A DNA stretch of 64,000 bases, from positions 12,098 through 76,097 of the forward strand of contig CABSCP010000019.1 of the NCBI GenBank assembly GCA_902476265.1, in the 5' to 3' direction. The notes under the pieces are model-generated. The model searched no databases. It had not been told where the DNA came from and saw only the letters and a program-made list of their open reading frames with translations. The DNA is from an uncultured Lachnospiraceae bacterium (GTDB taxonomy: Bacteria > Bacillota > Clostridia > Lachnospirales > Lachnospiraceae). A program made the position numbers and the translations under genes. Positions 7,529 to 15,641 of the stretch are shown piece after piece; position 1 is the first letter of the stretch, and every line of letters begins with the position of its first letter.

Positions 7529-8698
7529 ATGGAAGAGAGAAAAAGGGGCGGTAAACACCGGACGGGGATCGGTGTTTTCCTGCTGATATGCCTGCTGGCA
7601 GCACCTTTTTGCACAGTGGCGGAGGCCGCCGAAGAGCAGCCGGAGTGGAAAAAGGGCGCCGGTGTGGCCGCCTATCTGGGGGCGGAAGAAGAGAACGAAG
7701 AGGAACAGACCTACAGCGCCGGCGAAGAAGAGACTAAGGACAAGTCCTCTGAAGAAGAGGAAGAGAAGCTGGTGATGGCCCATGTAAACAACGTTCTGAA
7801 TGTGAGGGAAAGCCCTGACACCCAGGCGCAGCTGGCCGGCTATCTCTATGCGGACTGCGGCGGAACCATTCTGGAGCGAAAGGACGGCTGGACAAAGTTT
7901 GAATCCGGCGAGCTCGTGGGCTGGGCCAGTGATGAATATCTGCTGTTCGGCGGAGAAGCCAGAGCGGCCGCGGAAAATGCAGGGCGTACGGTGGCCAAGA
8001 CCATCACCGGATCCCTGCGGATCAGAAAAGCCCCTTCCCTGGATGCCGGTGTTTACGATCTGCTGGAGGAAGGCGCGGAGTATGAGGTCGTGGATGAGAA
8101 GCAGCTCGCTTTCAGCGACGGGATGACCGTAACCGACGACTGGGTCGCGGTGGATTATGGCGGTAAGACGGGCTTTGTTTCCGCCGAATATGTGCAGGTG
8201 GAATTTCTGGTTGACCATGGGGAAACGGTGGAACAGGTAGAGGCCCGCAGGAAAGAGGAACAAAGGGCCGCAGAAGCCGAAAAGGAAGCCCGGGAAAAGG
8301 CCGCAGCGGCGGAGAAAAAAGAAAAGCAGCAGAAAGAAATCGAGAAGACGAAGGCGCTTTCTACCGCGGATGATGTGCTCTTGGGAGCGCTGATCCAGTG
8401 CGAGGCCGGGGAAGAACCTTATGAAGGGCAGGTGGCGGTGGGAGCGGTTGTGATGAACCGGGTGAAAAGCGGCGCTTATCCCAATACCGTTAAGGATGTC
8501 ATTTTCGCTTCCGGCCAGTTTACACCGGCAGGCAGCGGACAGCTGGGCAGGATTGTTTCTTCCGGTAAAGTCAAGGATTCCTGTCTGCAGGCCGCCCGGG
8601 AAGCGATTGCGGGAAGTTCTCCGATAGGGACGGCCACTCATTTCAGAAGGGCGGGCAGCAGGGAAGGAACTGTGATCGGGCATCATGTGTTCTGGTGA
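7529..8698 (+). CDS. Secreted cell-wall hydrolase: two SH3-like domains + SleB/CwlJ (Hydrolase_2) domain
   Basis: Paralogue of the preceding hydrolase, 389 residues. A basic N-terminus and hydrophobic segment form a signal peptide with probable cleavage near AEAAEE (about residue 35). A short acidic Glu-rich stretch leads into two SH3-like domains (about 86-140, with NNVLNVRESPD, and about 150-220, with GSLRIRKAPS). A charged helical linker rich in Lys/Glu/Ala (about 225-275) precedes the SleB/CwlJ domain (about 280-389: QCEAGEEPYEGQVAVGAVVMN, ending GHHVFW). The ATG at 7529 follows GGGGG with five-base spacing; the TTG at 7517 overlaps that site and is rejected. It has its own promoter and terminator, so the paralogues are separate transcripts. 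Confidence 0.87.
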   Translation: MEERKRGGKHRTGIGVFLLICLLAAPFCTVAEAAEEQPEWKKGAGVAAYLGAEEENEEEQTYSAGEEETKDKSSEEEEEKLVMAHVNNVLNVRESPDTQAQLAGYLYADCGGTILERKDGWTKFESGELVGWASDEYLLFGGEARAAAENAGRTVAKTITGSLRIRKAPSLDAGVYDLLEEGAEYEVVDEKQLAFSDGMTVTDDWVAVDYGGKTGFVSAEYVQVEFLVDHGETVEQVEARRKEEQRAAEAEKEAREKAAAAEKKEKQQKEIEKTKALSTADDVLLGALIQCEAGEEPYEGQVAVGAVVMNRVKSGAYPNTVKDVIFASGQFTPAGSGQLGRIVSSGKVKDSCLQAAREAIAGSSPIGTATHFRRAGSREGTVIGHHVFW

Positions 8699-8700
8699 TT

Positions 8701-8745
8701 CCGTCAGCCACGGGAGAAGCACACAGTTACTCCTGTGGCTGACGG
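8701..8745 (+). repeat. 16-bp inverted repeat after the second SleB-type gene
   Basis: CCGTCAGCCACGGGAG (8701-8716) pairs with CTCCTGTGGCTGACGG (8730-8745) with one G-U pair. It begins just after the stop codon, lacks a T-run, and could alternatively pair AAGCAC...AG (8717-8726) with CTGTGCTT (8746-8753). It acts as terminator or mRNA 3' end. Confidence 0.7.
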
Positions 8746-8751
8746 CTGTGC

Positions 8752-8780
8752 TTGATTTCAAACGCCCGATGTAGTATGAT
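8752..8780 (+). promoter_or_regulatory. Promoter of the nfeD-SPFH pair
   Basis: TTGATT (8752-8757), 17-bp spacer, TATGAT (8775-8780), 33 bp before the NfeD start. Confidence 0.65.
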
Positions 8781-8813
8781 TAGAACAGGTTTTTAAGAAA
8801 GGAGGCACCTCAT

Positions 8814-9257
8814 ATGATGGAAGTAATCAGCTGGATGGTTCTGCTTGTCCTGCTCGTTGTAATCGAGCTTGCGACAATGGGGCTGACGACAATCTGGTTC
8901 GCTGCAGGAGCGCTGGCTGCGACCATTGCCGCCGCATGTAACGCGCCGCTGTTCATTCAGATAGCGCTGTTTTTGATTGTGTCGGTTTTGATGCTCGTTT
9001 TCACAAGACCTGTTGCCATGAAGTACTTTAACAAGGACAGGACAAAGACCAACGCAGAAAGCCTGATCGGCAGGAAAGGCATCGTGACAGGGCAGCTCGA
9101 TAACCTGAAAGGATGCGGCCAGGTCACTTTAAACGGCATGGAGTGGACGGCCAGGGCAGAAGCAGATGACTGCATCATTCCGGAAGGAAGTGTGGTTATT
9201 GTAAAGGCGATCCGCGGAGTGAAACTGATCGTTGCCCTGCAGGAGAGAGAAACGTGA
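8814..9257 (+). CDS. NfeD-like membrane protein
   Basis: A 147-residue membrane protein of the NfeD family. The first ~65 residues are hydrophobic helices (starting WMVLLVLLVVIELATMGLTT and a second block ending LIVSVLMLVFTRPVA), followed by a soluble C-terminal OB-fold-like domain (about 85-145) with the family stretch LIGRKGIVTGQL near its start. NfeD proteins are nearly always encoded beside a SPFH/stomatin protein and are thought to act with it in membrane microdomains; that partner follows 53 bp downstream. AAAGGAGG at 8798-8805 serves ATG 8814, with a second ATG at 8817 also possible. Confidence 0.88.
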   Translation: MMEVISWMVLLVLLVVIELATMGLTTIWFAAGALAATIAAACNAPLFIQIALFLIVSVLMLVFTRPVAMKYFNKDRTKTNAESLIGRKGIVTGQLDNLKGCGQVTLNGMEWTARAEADDCIIPEGSVVIVKAIRGVKLIVALQERET

Positions 9258-9310
9258 GAAAGGCGCTCACAAAATAATTGCGGTAGTTTGCCGCAGGAAT
9301 CGAGGTTAAT

Positions 9311-10237
9311 ATGATAGGTGGCATTATTTTACTTGTAATTTTAATTTTAGCCGTAATCATTGCGGCATCATGTATCAAGATTGTTCCCCAGGCACAGGCT
9401 TATGTGGTGGAACGTCTGGGCGCATACCAGGATACCTGGAATGTAGGTCTGCATTTTAAGATTCCCGTAATCGATAAAGTTGCAAAGCGCGTGCTGTTAA
9501 AAGAGCAGGTTGCGGATTTCCCTCCCCAGCCGGTTATCACAAAGGATAACGTTACCATGCGGATTGATACGGTGGTGTTTTTCCAGATCACGGATCCCAA
9601 GCTGTTCACATACGGCGTGGAGAACCCCATCATGGCGATCGAGAACCTGACGGCCACCACTCTTCGAAATATCATCGGTGACCTGGAACTGGATCAGACG
9701 CTGACATCCCGTGAGACGATCAACGCTAAGATGCGTTCCTCTCTGGACATCGCTACCGATCCCTGGGGCATTAAGGTAAACCGTGTGGAATTAAAGAATA
9801 TCATTCCTCCGGCAGCCATTCAGGATGCCATGGAGAAGCAGATGAAGGCGGAACGTGAAAGACGTGAAGCAATCCTTCGTGCGGAAGGTGAGAAGAAATC
9901 CACCATCCTGGTAGCGGAAGGTAAGAAGGAATCCGCGATCCTGGAAGCGGAAGGTGAAAAACAGTCTGCGATCCTTCATGCGGAAGCGGTCAAAGAAAAG
10001 ATGATCCGTGAGGCGGAAGGGGAAGCGGAAGCGATCTTAAAGGTTCAGCAGGCGACTGCAAACGGTCTGCGCTTCATCAAGGAAGCGGGAGCGGACGAAG
10101 CGGTTCTGAAACTGAGAAGCCTGGAAACTTTTGAAAAGGTAGCGGACGGCAAGTCCACAAAGATCATCATCCCTTCCGAGATCCAGAACATGGCGGGCGT
10201 ACTGGCAAGCGCGAAGGAGCTTGTGACCGAGAAATAA
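9311..10237 (+). CDS. SPFH/Band 7 (stomatin/prohibitin-like) membrane protein
   Basis: A 308-residue membrane-anchored SPFH protein similar to QmcA/stomatin. One N-terminal transmembrane helix (about 3-22) is followed by the SPFH domain (about 23-180) with the typical VPQAQAYVVERLGAY and DNVTMRIDTVVFFQI. Residues ~175-255 form a long coiled coil in which an AEGEKxSxIL-type unit of about 11-12 residues is repeated four to five times. The C-terminus is a short oligomerisation segment. Such proteins scaffold functional membrane microdomains and can modulate membrane proteases; the specific role here is unknown. It is encoded right after its usual NfeD partner. Confidence 0.9.
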   Translation: MIGGIILLVILILAVIIAASCIKIVPQAQAYVVERLGAYQDTWNVGLHFKIPVIDKVAKRVLLKEQVADFPPQPVITKDNVTMRIDTVVFFQITDPKLFTYGVENPIMAIENLTATTLRNIIGDLELDQTLTSRETINAKMRSSLDIATDPWGIKVNRVELKNIIPPAAIQDAMEKQMKAERERREAILRAEGEKKSTILVAEGKKESAILEAEGEKQSAILHAEAVKEKMIREAEGEAEAILKVQQATANGLRFIKEAGADEAVLKLRSLETFEKVADGKSTKIIIPSEIQNMAGVLASAKELVTEK

Positions 10238-10293
10238 GACGTTGCCTGCAACGCAGTGTCATAAAAATCCGGAATTGTATATTTACAAGAATG

Positions 10294-10326
10294 AACCGTA
10301 CATTCTATAATAGAGTGTACGGTTTT
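10294..10326 (+). terminator. Hairpin terminator after the SPFH gene, overlapping a TATAAT
   Basis: AACCGTACATTCT (10294-10306) pairs with AGAGTGTACGGTT (10312-10324) with one G-U pair and a five-base loop, then TTTT. The loop holds TATAAT (10306-10311); with TTACAA at 10283-10288 and a 17-bp spacer it could also be the argF promoter, though that -35 is poor. Both roles are possible. Confidence 0.6.
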
Positions 10327-10389
10327 GTAACTGTGTAAGGAAAGAATCCTTACCCCGTTTTTAAAACAGATGACCAGGAGGAAAGCACA

Positions 10390-11382
10390 ATGGATCTGAC
10401 AGGACGCCATTTCTTAAAATTATTGGACTATACACCGGAGGAGATCGAATATCTGGTTGAACTTGCGGCCGAATTAAAAGCGCTGAAAAAGGCGGGAACG
10501 CCGGTTGATACGCTGCGGGGGAAGAACGTAGCGCTGATTTTTGAAAAGACCAGCACCAGGACGAGAAGCTCCTTTGAGGTGGCGGCGCATGATTTGGGAA
10601 TGGGCAGCACCTATCTGGATCCGTCCAGCTCTCAGATCGGGAAAAAAGAGAGCATCAAGGACACCGCAAGAGTGCTGGGCAGGATGTATGAGGGGATTGA
10701 ATACCGTGGATACGGGCAGGAGATCGTGGAGGAACTGGCAAAATATGCGGGAGTTCCGGTATGGAACGGCCTGACCAATGAATTTCATCCCACCCAGATG
10801 CTGGCGGATCTTTTGACGATAAAGGAACATTTGGGCAGGATCAGGGGCGTAAAGCTTGTTTATATGGGAGACGCCCGCTACAATATGGGCAATTCCTATA
10901 TGGTGGTCTGCGCTAAAATGGGAATGCATTTTACCGCCTGTGCTCCTTCCCGATATTTTCCGGACAAAGCGCTGGTGGAGCAGTGTAAGGAAATCGCGGC
11001 AGAAAACGGAGGCAGCATCACCCTCACCGAGGACGTGACGGAGGGCACCAAAGGAGCCGATGTGATCTGTACGGATGTGTGGGTATCCATGGGAGAACCG
11101 GACGCGGTGTGGAGAGAGCGGATTGAAGAACTGTCCCCCTACCAGGTGAACCGGGCCGTCATGCAGAATGCGGGGAATGCAATTTTCATGCATTGTCTGC
11201 CGGCGTTCCATGACAGACATACCCAGATCGGTAAGGAAATCGGGGAACGGTTCGGCATTTATGAGATGGAAGTGACGGATGAAGTATTTGAATCGGATGC
11301 TTCCGTGGTATTTGATGAGGCGGAAAACCGGATGCATACCATCAAAGCGGTGATGGCTGCGACTTTGGGATGGAAAAGATAA
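10390..11382 (+). CDS. argF: Ornithine carbamoyltransferase
   Basis: Transfers the carbamoyl group from carbamoyl phosphate to ornithine to give citrulline (arginine synthesis or, in reverse, catabolism). The 330 residues carry all family signatures: STRTRSSFEVAA (carbamoyl phosphate site) near residue 55, HPTQMLADLLT near 135, the SMGEP loop near 235, and MHCLPAFHD with the catalytic Cys near 270. The ATG at 10390 follows AGGAGG. No other arginine genes are adjacent, so pathway direction cannot be decided from context; the symbol argF rather than arcB is a choice. birA follows four bases later. Confidence 0.94.
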   Translation: MDLTGRHFLKLLDYTPEEIEYLVELAAELKALKKAGTPVDTLRGKNVALIFEKTSTRTRSSFEVAAHDLGMGSTYLDPSSSQIGKKESIKDTARVLGRMYEGIEYRGYGQEIVEELAKYAGVPVWNGLTNEFHPTQMLADLLTIKEHLGRIRGVKLVYMGDARYNMGNSYMVVCAKMGMHFTACAPSRYFPDKALVEQCKEIAAENGGSITLTEDVTEGTKGADVICTDVWVSMGEPDAVWRERIEELSPYQVNRAVMQNAGNAIFMHCLPAFHDRHTQIGKEIGERFGIYEMEVTDEVFESDASVVFDEAENRMHTIKAVMAATLGWKR

Positions 11383-11386
11383 GAAT

Positions 11387-12190
11387 ATGGAAGCGAAAAT
11401 AAACGGAGAAAAGCTGACTGCCCTTTTGCAGGGCTGTCCCATGGGAAAGAAACTGATTTATAAAGAGACGGTGGACTCCACCAACCTGGTGATCAAGCGG
11501 GCGGCCCTTGCGGGCGCGCCCCACGGAACCGTTGCCATGGCGGAGCAGCAGACCGCGGGCAGGGGAAGAAGAGGACGCTCCTGGGCCTCCCCTCCCGGCG
11601 ACAACCTTTATTTCAGCCTGATGCTGTGCCCGGATTTTCCTACGCGGATGGCGCCCATGCTGACCCTGGTGATGGCGGTTGCCGTGGCCCAGGCCGTGCG
11701 TCATGAAGGAGTGAACGGGAAAATCAAGTGGCCCAATGATTTGGTGGTAAACGGCAGAAAGGTGTGCGGCATTCTGACGGAGCTGTATCTGAAAGAAGAT
11801 GACAGTTTTTATGTGATCATCGGCACGGGAATCAACGTAAACCAGCAGGATTTCCCGGCGGAACTCAAAAAGACGGCCACTTCCCTCTGCATTGAAAAGG
11901 GCGGCATGATCAGCCGGGAAGAACTGCTTTCCAGCATTCTGCATTTTTTCAATGATTATTATAACCGGTTTATTCAGGACGGGAATCTGTCCGGACTGCG
12001 TAAGGAATACGAGGGACTGCTGGTCAACTGTGACGCCCAGGTGGAGGTACAGGACCCCAAGGGCTCCTGGCGGGGGGTCGCAAAAGGGATCAATGATACC
12101 GGAGAACTGCTGGTACGCCGGGAGGATGGCGGGATCGAAGCGGTATTTGCCGGGGAAGTATCGGTGAGAGGAATTTATGGCTATGTCTGA
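11387..12190 (+). CDS. birA: Biotin--[acetyl-CoA-carboxylase] ligase
   Basis: Activates biotin to biotinyl-AMP and attaches it to biotin carboxyl carrier proteins. The 267 residues comprise the catalytic domain with TVDSTN, the nucleotide-binding GRGRRGRSW loop near residue 62 and KWPNDLV near 115, plus a C-terminal SH3-like domain from about 215. The N-terminal DNA-binding helix-turn-helix found in Bacillus and E. coli BirA is absent, so this is a monofunctional ligase that would not act as a biotin repressor. The start is four bases after argF with a weak ribosome site inside argF, suggesting translational coupling. Confidence 0.9.
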   Translation: MEAKINGEKLTALLQGCPMGKKLIYKETVDSTNLVIKRAALAGAPHGTVAMAEQQTAGRGRRGRSWASPPGDNLYFSLMLCPDFPTRMAPMLTLVMAVAVAQAVRHEGVNGKIKWPNDLVVNGRKVCGILTELYLKEDDSFYVIIGTGINVNQQDFPAELKKTATSLCIEKGGMISREELLSSILHFFNDYYNRFIQDGNLSGLRKEYEGLLVNCDAQVEVQDPKGSWRGVAKGINDTGELLVRREDGGIEAVFAGEVSVRGIYGYV

Positions 12191-12554
12191 AACAACGCAA
12201 AAGGAAGAAAAGATTGTGCTCTGCGGTGCAAACGCCTATGAGCAGAAATATTATTTCAACGAAAAATTCAAAGGGATCCCCCAGTCCATTCAGGATGAAC
12301 TGCACATTATCTGCGTGCTTTTTACCGCCGAGGTGGGAGGAATTTTTACCATTGTTTTTGAACCGGACGGCACACTGGCTTTTGAAACCGATGCGGCGGA
12401 AGAGGATATTTTATATGATGAAATTTCCAGCGGTCTTCTGGTGGGCGAAATCAAAAGAAACCGCCAGGAGCTGCTGGAATCGCTGAGCCTTTATTATCGG
12501 GTGTTTGTGCTGCATGAGGATGTATCTGCATTGCTGGAGGAGGAAGAAACATGA
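12177..12554 (+). CDS. Conserved hypothetical protein, DUF6145-like
   Basis: A 125-residue acidic protein of unknown function; 123 residues if the ATG at 12183 is used, which has better spacing to AGAGGA at 12167. It overlaps the end of birA and its stop overlaps the coaX start (ATGA), so translation of the three is probably coupled. I recall a similar protein (DUF6145) beside birA/coaX in Lachnospiraceae; this is from memory, not a search. There is no signal peptide or membrane helix. Visible landmarks are IVLCGANAYEQKYYFN near the N-terminus and a Glu-rich C-terminus. The fixed location hints at a cofactor-related or housekeeping role, but no function can be assigned. Confidence 0.75.
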   Translation: MAMSETTQKEEKIVLCGANAYEQKYYFNEKFKGIPQSIQDELHIICVLFTAEVGGIFTIVFEPDGTLAFETDAAEEDILYDEISSGLLVGEIKRNRQELLESLSLYYRVFVLHEDVSALLEEEET

Positions 12555-13321
12555 TTCTTGTCATAGATGTGGGAAATACGAATATCACGTTCGGCGTGTA
12601 TGAAGGGAAAAAACTGGTTACCACTTTCCGCATGACCTCCAAGCTGCTACGGACTTCCGACGAATACGGCGTGGAAATCCGGGAGATTCTGATGTGCAAC
12701 CAGGTGGATCCCGGGATGCTGGACGGTGCGATCATCGCCAGCGTGGTGCCCAATGTGATGCATGCGCTGACCGGAGCGGTGAAGCGTTATCTGAAAACCG
12801 AACCGGTCATCGTGGGAAGCGGGATCAAAACCGGCATCAAGATCACTTCAGAAAATCCGAAGGAGATCGGACCGGATCGGATTGTGGATGTGGTGGCCGC
12901 TTATGAAAAATACGGCGGTCCTGTGCTGGTGCTGGATTTTGGCACGGCAACCACCTATGACCTGGTGACGGAGGACGGAAAGTTCGGCGTGGGCATTACA
13001 GCGCCCGGCATCCGGATTTCCGCAAAAGCGCTCTGGGAGGATACCGCAAAACTGCCGGAGATTGAAATTAAAAAGCCCGGTTCCATCCTGGCCAGGGAAA
13101 CCATTTCCAGTATGCAGGCGGGACTTGTATACGGGCAGATCGGCCAGACGGAGTATATCGTCAATCAGGTGAAGAAGGAAACCGGCTTTCAGAATCTGAA
13201 GGTGGTGGCCACCGGAGGACTGGGCCGTATCATAGCGGATGAAACGGATGCCATCGACGTTTATGACAGCGCGCTGACGCTGGACGGACTGCGCATCCTG
13301 TATGAAAAGAACCGGAAATAG
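12551..13321 (+). CDS. coaX: Type III pantothenate kinase
   Basis: Phosphorylates pantothenate, the first step of coenzyme A synthesis; type III enzymes need a monovalent cation and are not feedback-inhibited by CoA. The 256 residues contain the ASKHA-fold signatures: N-terminal DVGNTNITFGVY with the catalytic Asp, GPDRIVDVVAAYEKYGGP in the middle, DFGTATTYD, and ATGGLG near residue 218. The ATG overlaps the upstream stop by four bases. The birA - unknown - coaX order links two cofactor functions needed for fatty acid synthesis (biotin and CoA). dusB begins 13 bp downstream. Confidence 0.95.
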   Translation: MILVIDVGNTNITFGVYEGKKLVTTFRMTSKLLRTSDEYGVEIREILMCNQVDPGMLDGAIIASVVPNVMHALTGAVKRYLKTEPVIVGSGIKTGIKITSENPKEIGPDRIVDVVAAYEKYGGPVLVLDFGTATTYDLVTEDGKFGVGITAPGIRISAKALWEDTAKLPEIEIKKPGSILARETISSMQAGLVYGQIGQTEYIVNQVKKETGFQNLKVVATGGLGRIIADETDAIDVYDSALTLDGLRILYEKNRK

Positions 13322-13334
13322 CAGGGAAAATGAG

Positions 13335-14303
13335 ATGAAAAAGCTTGAGATCGGCAGCGTTTGCCTGTCAGACAATGTGATCCTGGCTCCCATGGCAGGC
13401 GTGAGCGACCTGCCATTTCGTTTGCTGTGCAGACAGCAGGGAGCGGCAATGGTCTGCTCTGAAATGATCAGCGCAAAGGCCATTTTATATCAGAATAAAA
13501 ATACGGAAGAGCTGTTGCAGATCCATCCTGAGGAAGGGCCGGTGTCTCTGCAGCTGTTTGGCTCCGATCCGGATATTGTCAGCGAAATGGCAAAGAGAAT
13601 CGAGGACAGGCCCTTTGCGGTGCTGGATATCAACATGGGCTGTCCGGTTCCAAAGGTGGTCAATAACGGGGAGGGCAGCGCCCTGATGAAAAATCCCCTG
13701 CTGGCCGGATCCATCATAGAAAAGACGGCAAAAGCCATCCATAAGCCCGTCACGGTAAAGATCCGCAAAGGGTTTGACGACGCCCATGTGAATGCGGTGG
13801 AAATGGCAAAAATCGCACAGGAATCGGGCGCGGCGGCGGTGGCGGTGCACGGGCGTACCCGGGAACAGTACTATTCCGGAAAGGCGGACTGGGACATCAT
13901 CGCACAGGTAAAACAGGCGGTAAAAATCCCGGTGCTGGGGAACGGGGATGTGACGGACGGGGATTCGGCATTAAGGATGTTTGCCCAGACCGGCTGCGAC
14001 GGGATCCTGATCGGAAGGGCAGCCCAGGGGAATCCCTGGATTTTCCGGGAAGTGACCGCTGTTTTGGCGGGAAAGGAACCTCCAAAAAGGCCGGGACGGG
14101 AAGAAATCTATGAAATGATTGTGAAACACGCCCTGCTTTCCGGAGAATATAAAGGGGAATATATTGCGGTGCGGGAAATGCGCAAGCATATGGCCTGGTA
14201 TACTACGGGGCTGCCGCACTCCTCACAGCTGCGCAGGCGGATCAATGAAATGGAGACCATGCAGCAGCTGATCGAAGGCATGAAAGAACTGTTGCTGTCA
14301 TAG
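13335..14303 (+). CDS. dusB: tRNA-dihydrouridine synthase (DusB-like)
   Basis: FMN-dependent reduction of uridine to dihydrouridine in tRNA D-loops. The 322 residues have the TIM-barrel motifs LAPMAGVSDLPFR near the N-terminus (FMN site), NMGCPVPKVV with the catalytic Cys near residue 100, HGRTREQYYSG near 170, GNGDV near 200 and IGRAAQGNPWIF near 225, and an all-helical C-terminal RNA-binding domain. I chose the ATG at 13335 because an AGGGA site lies just upstream and the earlier ATG at 13302 is inside coaX. dusB after coaX, followed by greA and lysS, resembles the arrangement known from Bacillus (dusB-lysS). Confidence 0.92.
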   Translation: MKKLEIGSVCLSDNVILAPMAGVSDLPFRLLCRQQGAAMVCSEMISAKAILYQNKNTEELLQIHPEEGPVSLQLFGSDPDIVSEMAKRIEDRPFAVLDINMGCPVPKVVNNGEGSALMKNPLLAGSIIEKTAKAIHKPVTVKIRKGFDDAHVNAVEMAKIAQESGAAAVAVHGRTREQYYSGKADWDIIAQVKQAVKIPVLGNGDVTDGDSALRMFAQTGCDGILIGRAAQGNPWIFREVTAVLAGKEPPKRPGREEIYEMIVKHALLSGEYKGEYIAVREMRKHMAWYTTGLPHSSQLRRRINEMETMQQLIEGMKELLLS

Positions 14304-14311
14304 ATTTTACT

Positions 14312-15043
14312 ATGAATGCAATCAACTATCTCATGGTGGATCAAAAGAAGAATAGCGGCGTGACAGCGGCGGGACGGCGCGCCCGCCCGATGGTGGAGAG
14401 GTTCTGGTGGCATGGCCGTCCAGTCTGCCTGTATCTCATCCCTGCCGCCTGGACACAGAGCAAAAGACTGCCGCTGCTGATTCGGAAAATGGGCTTATCC
14501 CGGGAAGAGGACAGCAACAGCGGGGAAGGAATGTTCTGGACAGCGCCGGAGTTGGAGGACTGTCTGCCGGGCGTCGGCCAGCCTCTGCCGGACCCTTCTC
14601 TTGCGGCTTTTCTGCTCCGGGAGCAGCCCTTCCGTGAAATTCTTGTTCTCCTTACGGATGAAAAGGAAGAGGGCAGGAAAGACTGGTGGCAGGAGGATTT
14701 TTTGAGGGAATGTTTTGGCGAGCTGAACGGATTGTATCTGACCGGCGTGAGGGAAAAGGAGCGGGATGCTTCTTTTTTTGACTGGATGTACGGGGAAAGC
14801 GGACTTCTGGCCTGCTTTTCGGATCGTCTGCCCGTGACGGACGGACGAAAGACTGCTGTGGTGGATCTGAGGCGTAAAAAGCGCCCGCCGGTGCGGGAAC
14901 TGGCTTTCGGCAGCCTATATTTGGACCTCACCTCGGAAACGGAAAAACAGCGGTTATTAAGGGAAAAAAGAACGGATATTTCCTATATCTCTGCCCGAAA
15001 TTACCTTGACACTGCATTCAAAGCAAGGTATAATGCGTTTTGA
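14312..15043 (+). CDS. Hypothetical protein between dusB and greA
   Basis: A 243-residue protein I do not recognise. It begins eight bases after dusB with no good ribosome site; the ATG at 14333 (MVDQKK) is an alternative start. It is rich in Trp, Arg and Leu, has no signal peptide or clear membrane helix, and contains charged stretches (LTDEKEEGRKDWWQ; LRRKKRPPVREL). It could be a fast-evolving lineage-specific protein co-transcribed with dusB. The frame is open throughout and in line with its neighbours, which supports coding. A perfect promoter for greA lies in its last codons (15006-15034). Confidence 0.6.
   Translation: MNAINYLMVDQKKNSGVTAAGRRARPMVERFWWHGRPVCLYLIPAAWTQSKRLPLLIRKMGLSREEDSNSGEGMFWTAPELEDCLPGVGQPLPDPSLAAFLLREQPFREILVLLTDEKEEGRKDWWQEDFLRECFGELNGLYLTGVREKERDASFFDWMYGESGLLACFSDRLPVTDGRKTAVVDLRRKKRPPVRELAFGSLYLDLTSETEKQRLLREKRTDISYISARNYLDTAFKARYNAF
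15006..15034 (+). promoter_or_regulatory. Consensus promoter of greA-lysS inside the preceding gene
   Basis: TTGACA (15006-15011), 17-bp spacer, TATAAT (15029-15034): a perfect housekeeping promoter. It overlaps the last 13 codons of the upstream hypothetical gene. Transcription would start near 15041, giving a ~100-nt leader before greA. Confidence 0.88.
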
Positions 15044-15140
15044 TTAAGTATGGAGCCGACACCGGATTTGGGACTGCCCGCCGGCGGTGCCTGTGCCCTG
15101 AAACGGGTATGCAAAGATTTTTGATAAAGAGGGATCAGAC

Positions 15141-15623
15141 ATGGAAGAAAAAAAGAATATCCTCACTTATGAAGGACTTCGCAGATATGAAGACGAGCTT
15201 CATGAGTTAAAGGTTAACAAACGTCAGGAAGTTGCACAGAAAATCAAGGAAGCCAGAGAACAGGGCGACCTTTCCGAGAACGCGGAGTACGATGCTGCGA
15301 AGGATGAACAGAGGGATATCGAAGCCAGGATTGAAGAGCTGGAAAAGATTTTAAAGAATGCAGAAGTTGTTGTGGAAGATGAAGTGGATCTGGACAGAAT
15401 CAACATCGGCTGCATGGTGAAGATCCTGGATCTGGAATTCGATGAAGAACTGGATTATAAAATTGTGGGATCTACGGAGGCCAACAGCTTAAAAGGCAAG
15501 ATTTCCAATGAATCCCCCGTGGGGAAAGCGCTGATCGGTGCAAAGATCGGAGACGTTGTGGAAGTGGAAACCCAGGCCGGCGTATTGAAGTACAGAGTGC
15601 TGGAGATCGAACGGTCCAACTAA
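15141..15623 (+). CDS. greA: Transcription elongation factor GreA
   Basis: Rescues backtracked RNA polymerase by stimulating transcript cleavage. The 160 residues have the N-terminal coiled coil (about 5-80) with its tip acidic residues in the GDLSENAEYDAAKDEQ signature, and the C-terminal FKBP-like domain (about 85-158) with VGSTEAN and NESPVGKALIGAKIGDVV. The ATG has AGAGGGA upstream. lysS follows 18 bp later, the greA-lysS pairing seen in many Bacillota. Confidence 0.96.
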   Translation: MEEKKNILTYEGLRRYEDELHELKVNKRQEVAQKIKEAREQGDLSENAEYDAAKDEQRDIEARIEELEKILKNAEVVVEDEVDLDRINIGCMVKILDLEFDEELDYKIVGSTEANSLKGKISNESPVGKALIGAKIGDVVEVETQAGVLKYRVLEIERSN

Positions 15624-15641
15624 ACAAAAGGAGCGATAAAG

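Noticed and set aside
7361..8761. Long minus-strand frame of 466 codons opposite the second SleB-type gene
   Set aside because: Shadow of a real gene in the opposite strand, biased composition (His/Phe/Arg/Leu), no ribosome site or family motif; the plus strand has clear domains.
10277..10288. ArgR box before argF
   Set aside because: TGTATATTTACA is only a weak palindrome and does not match the ArgR consensus well; too ambiguous to call.
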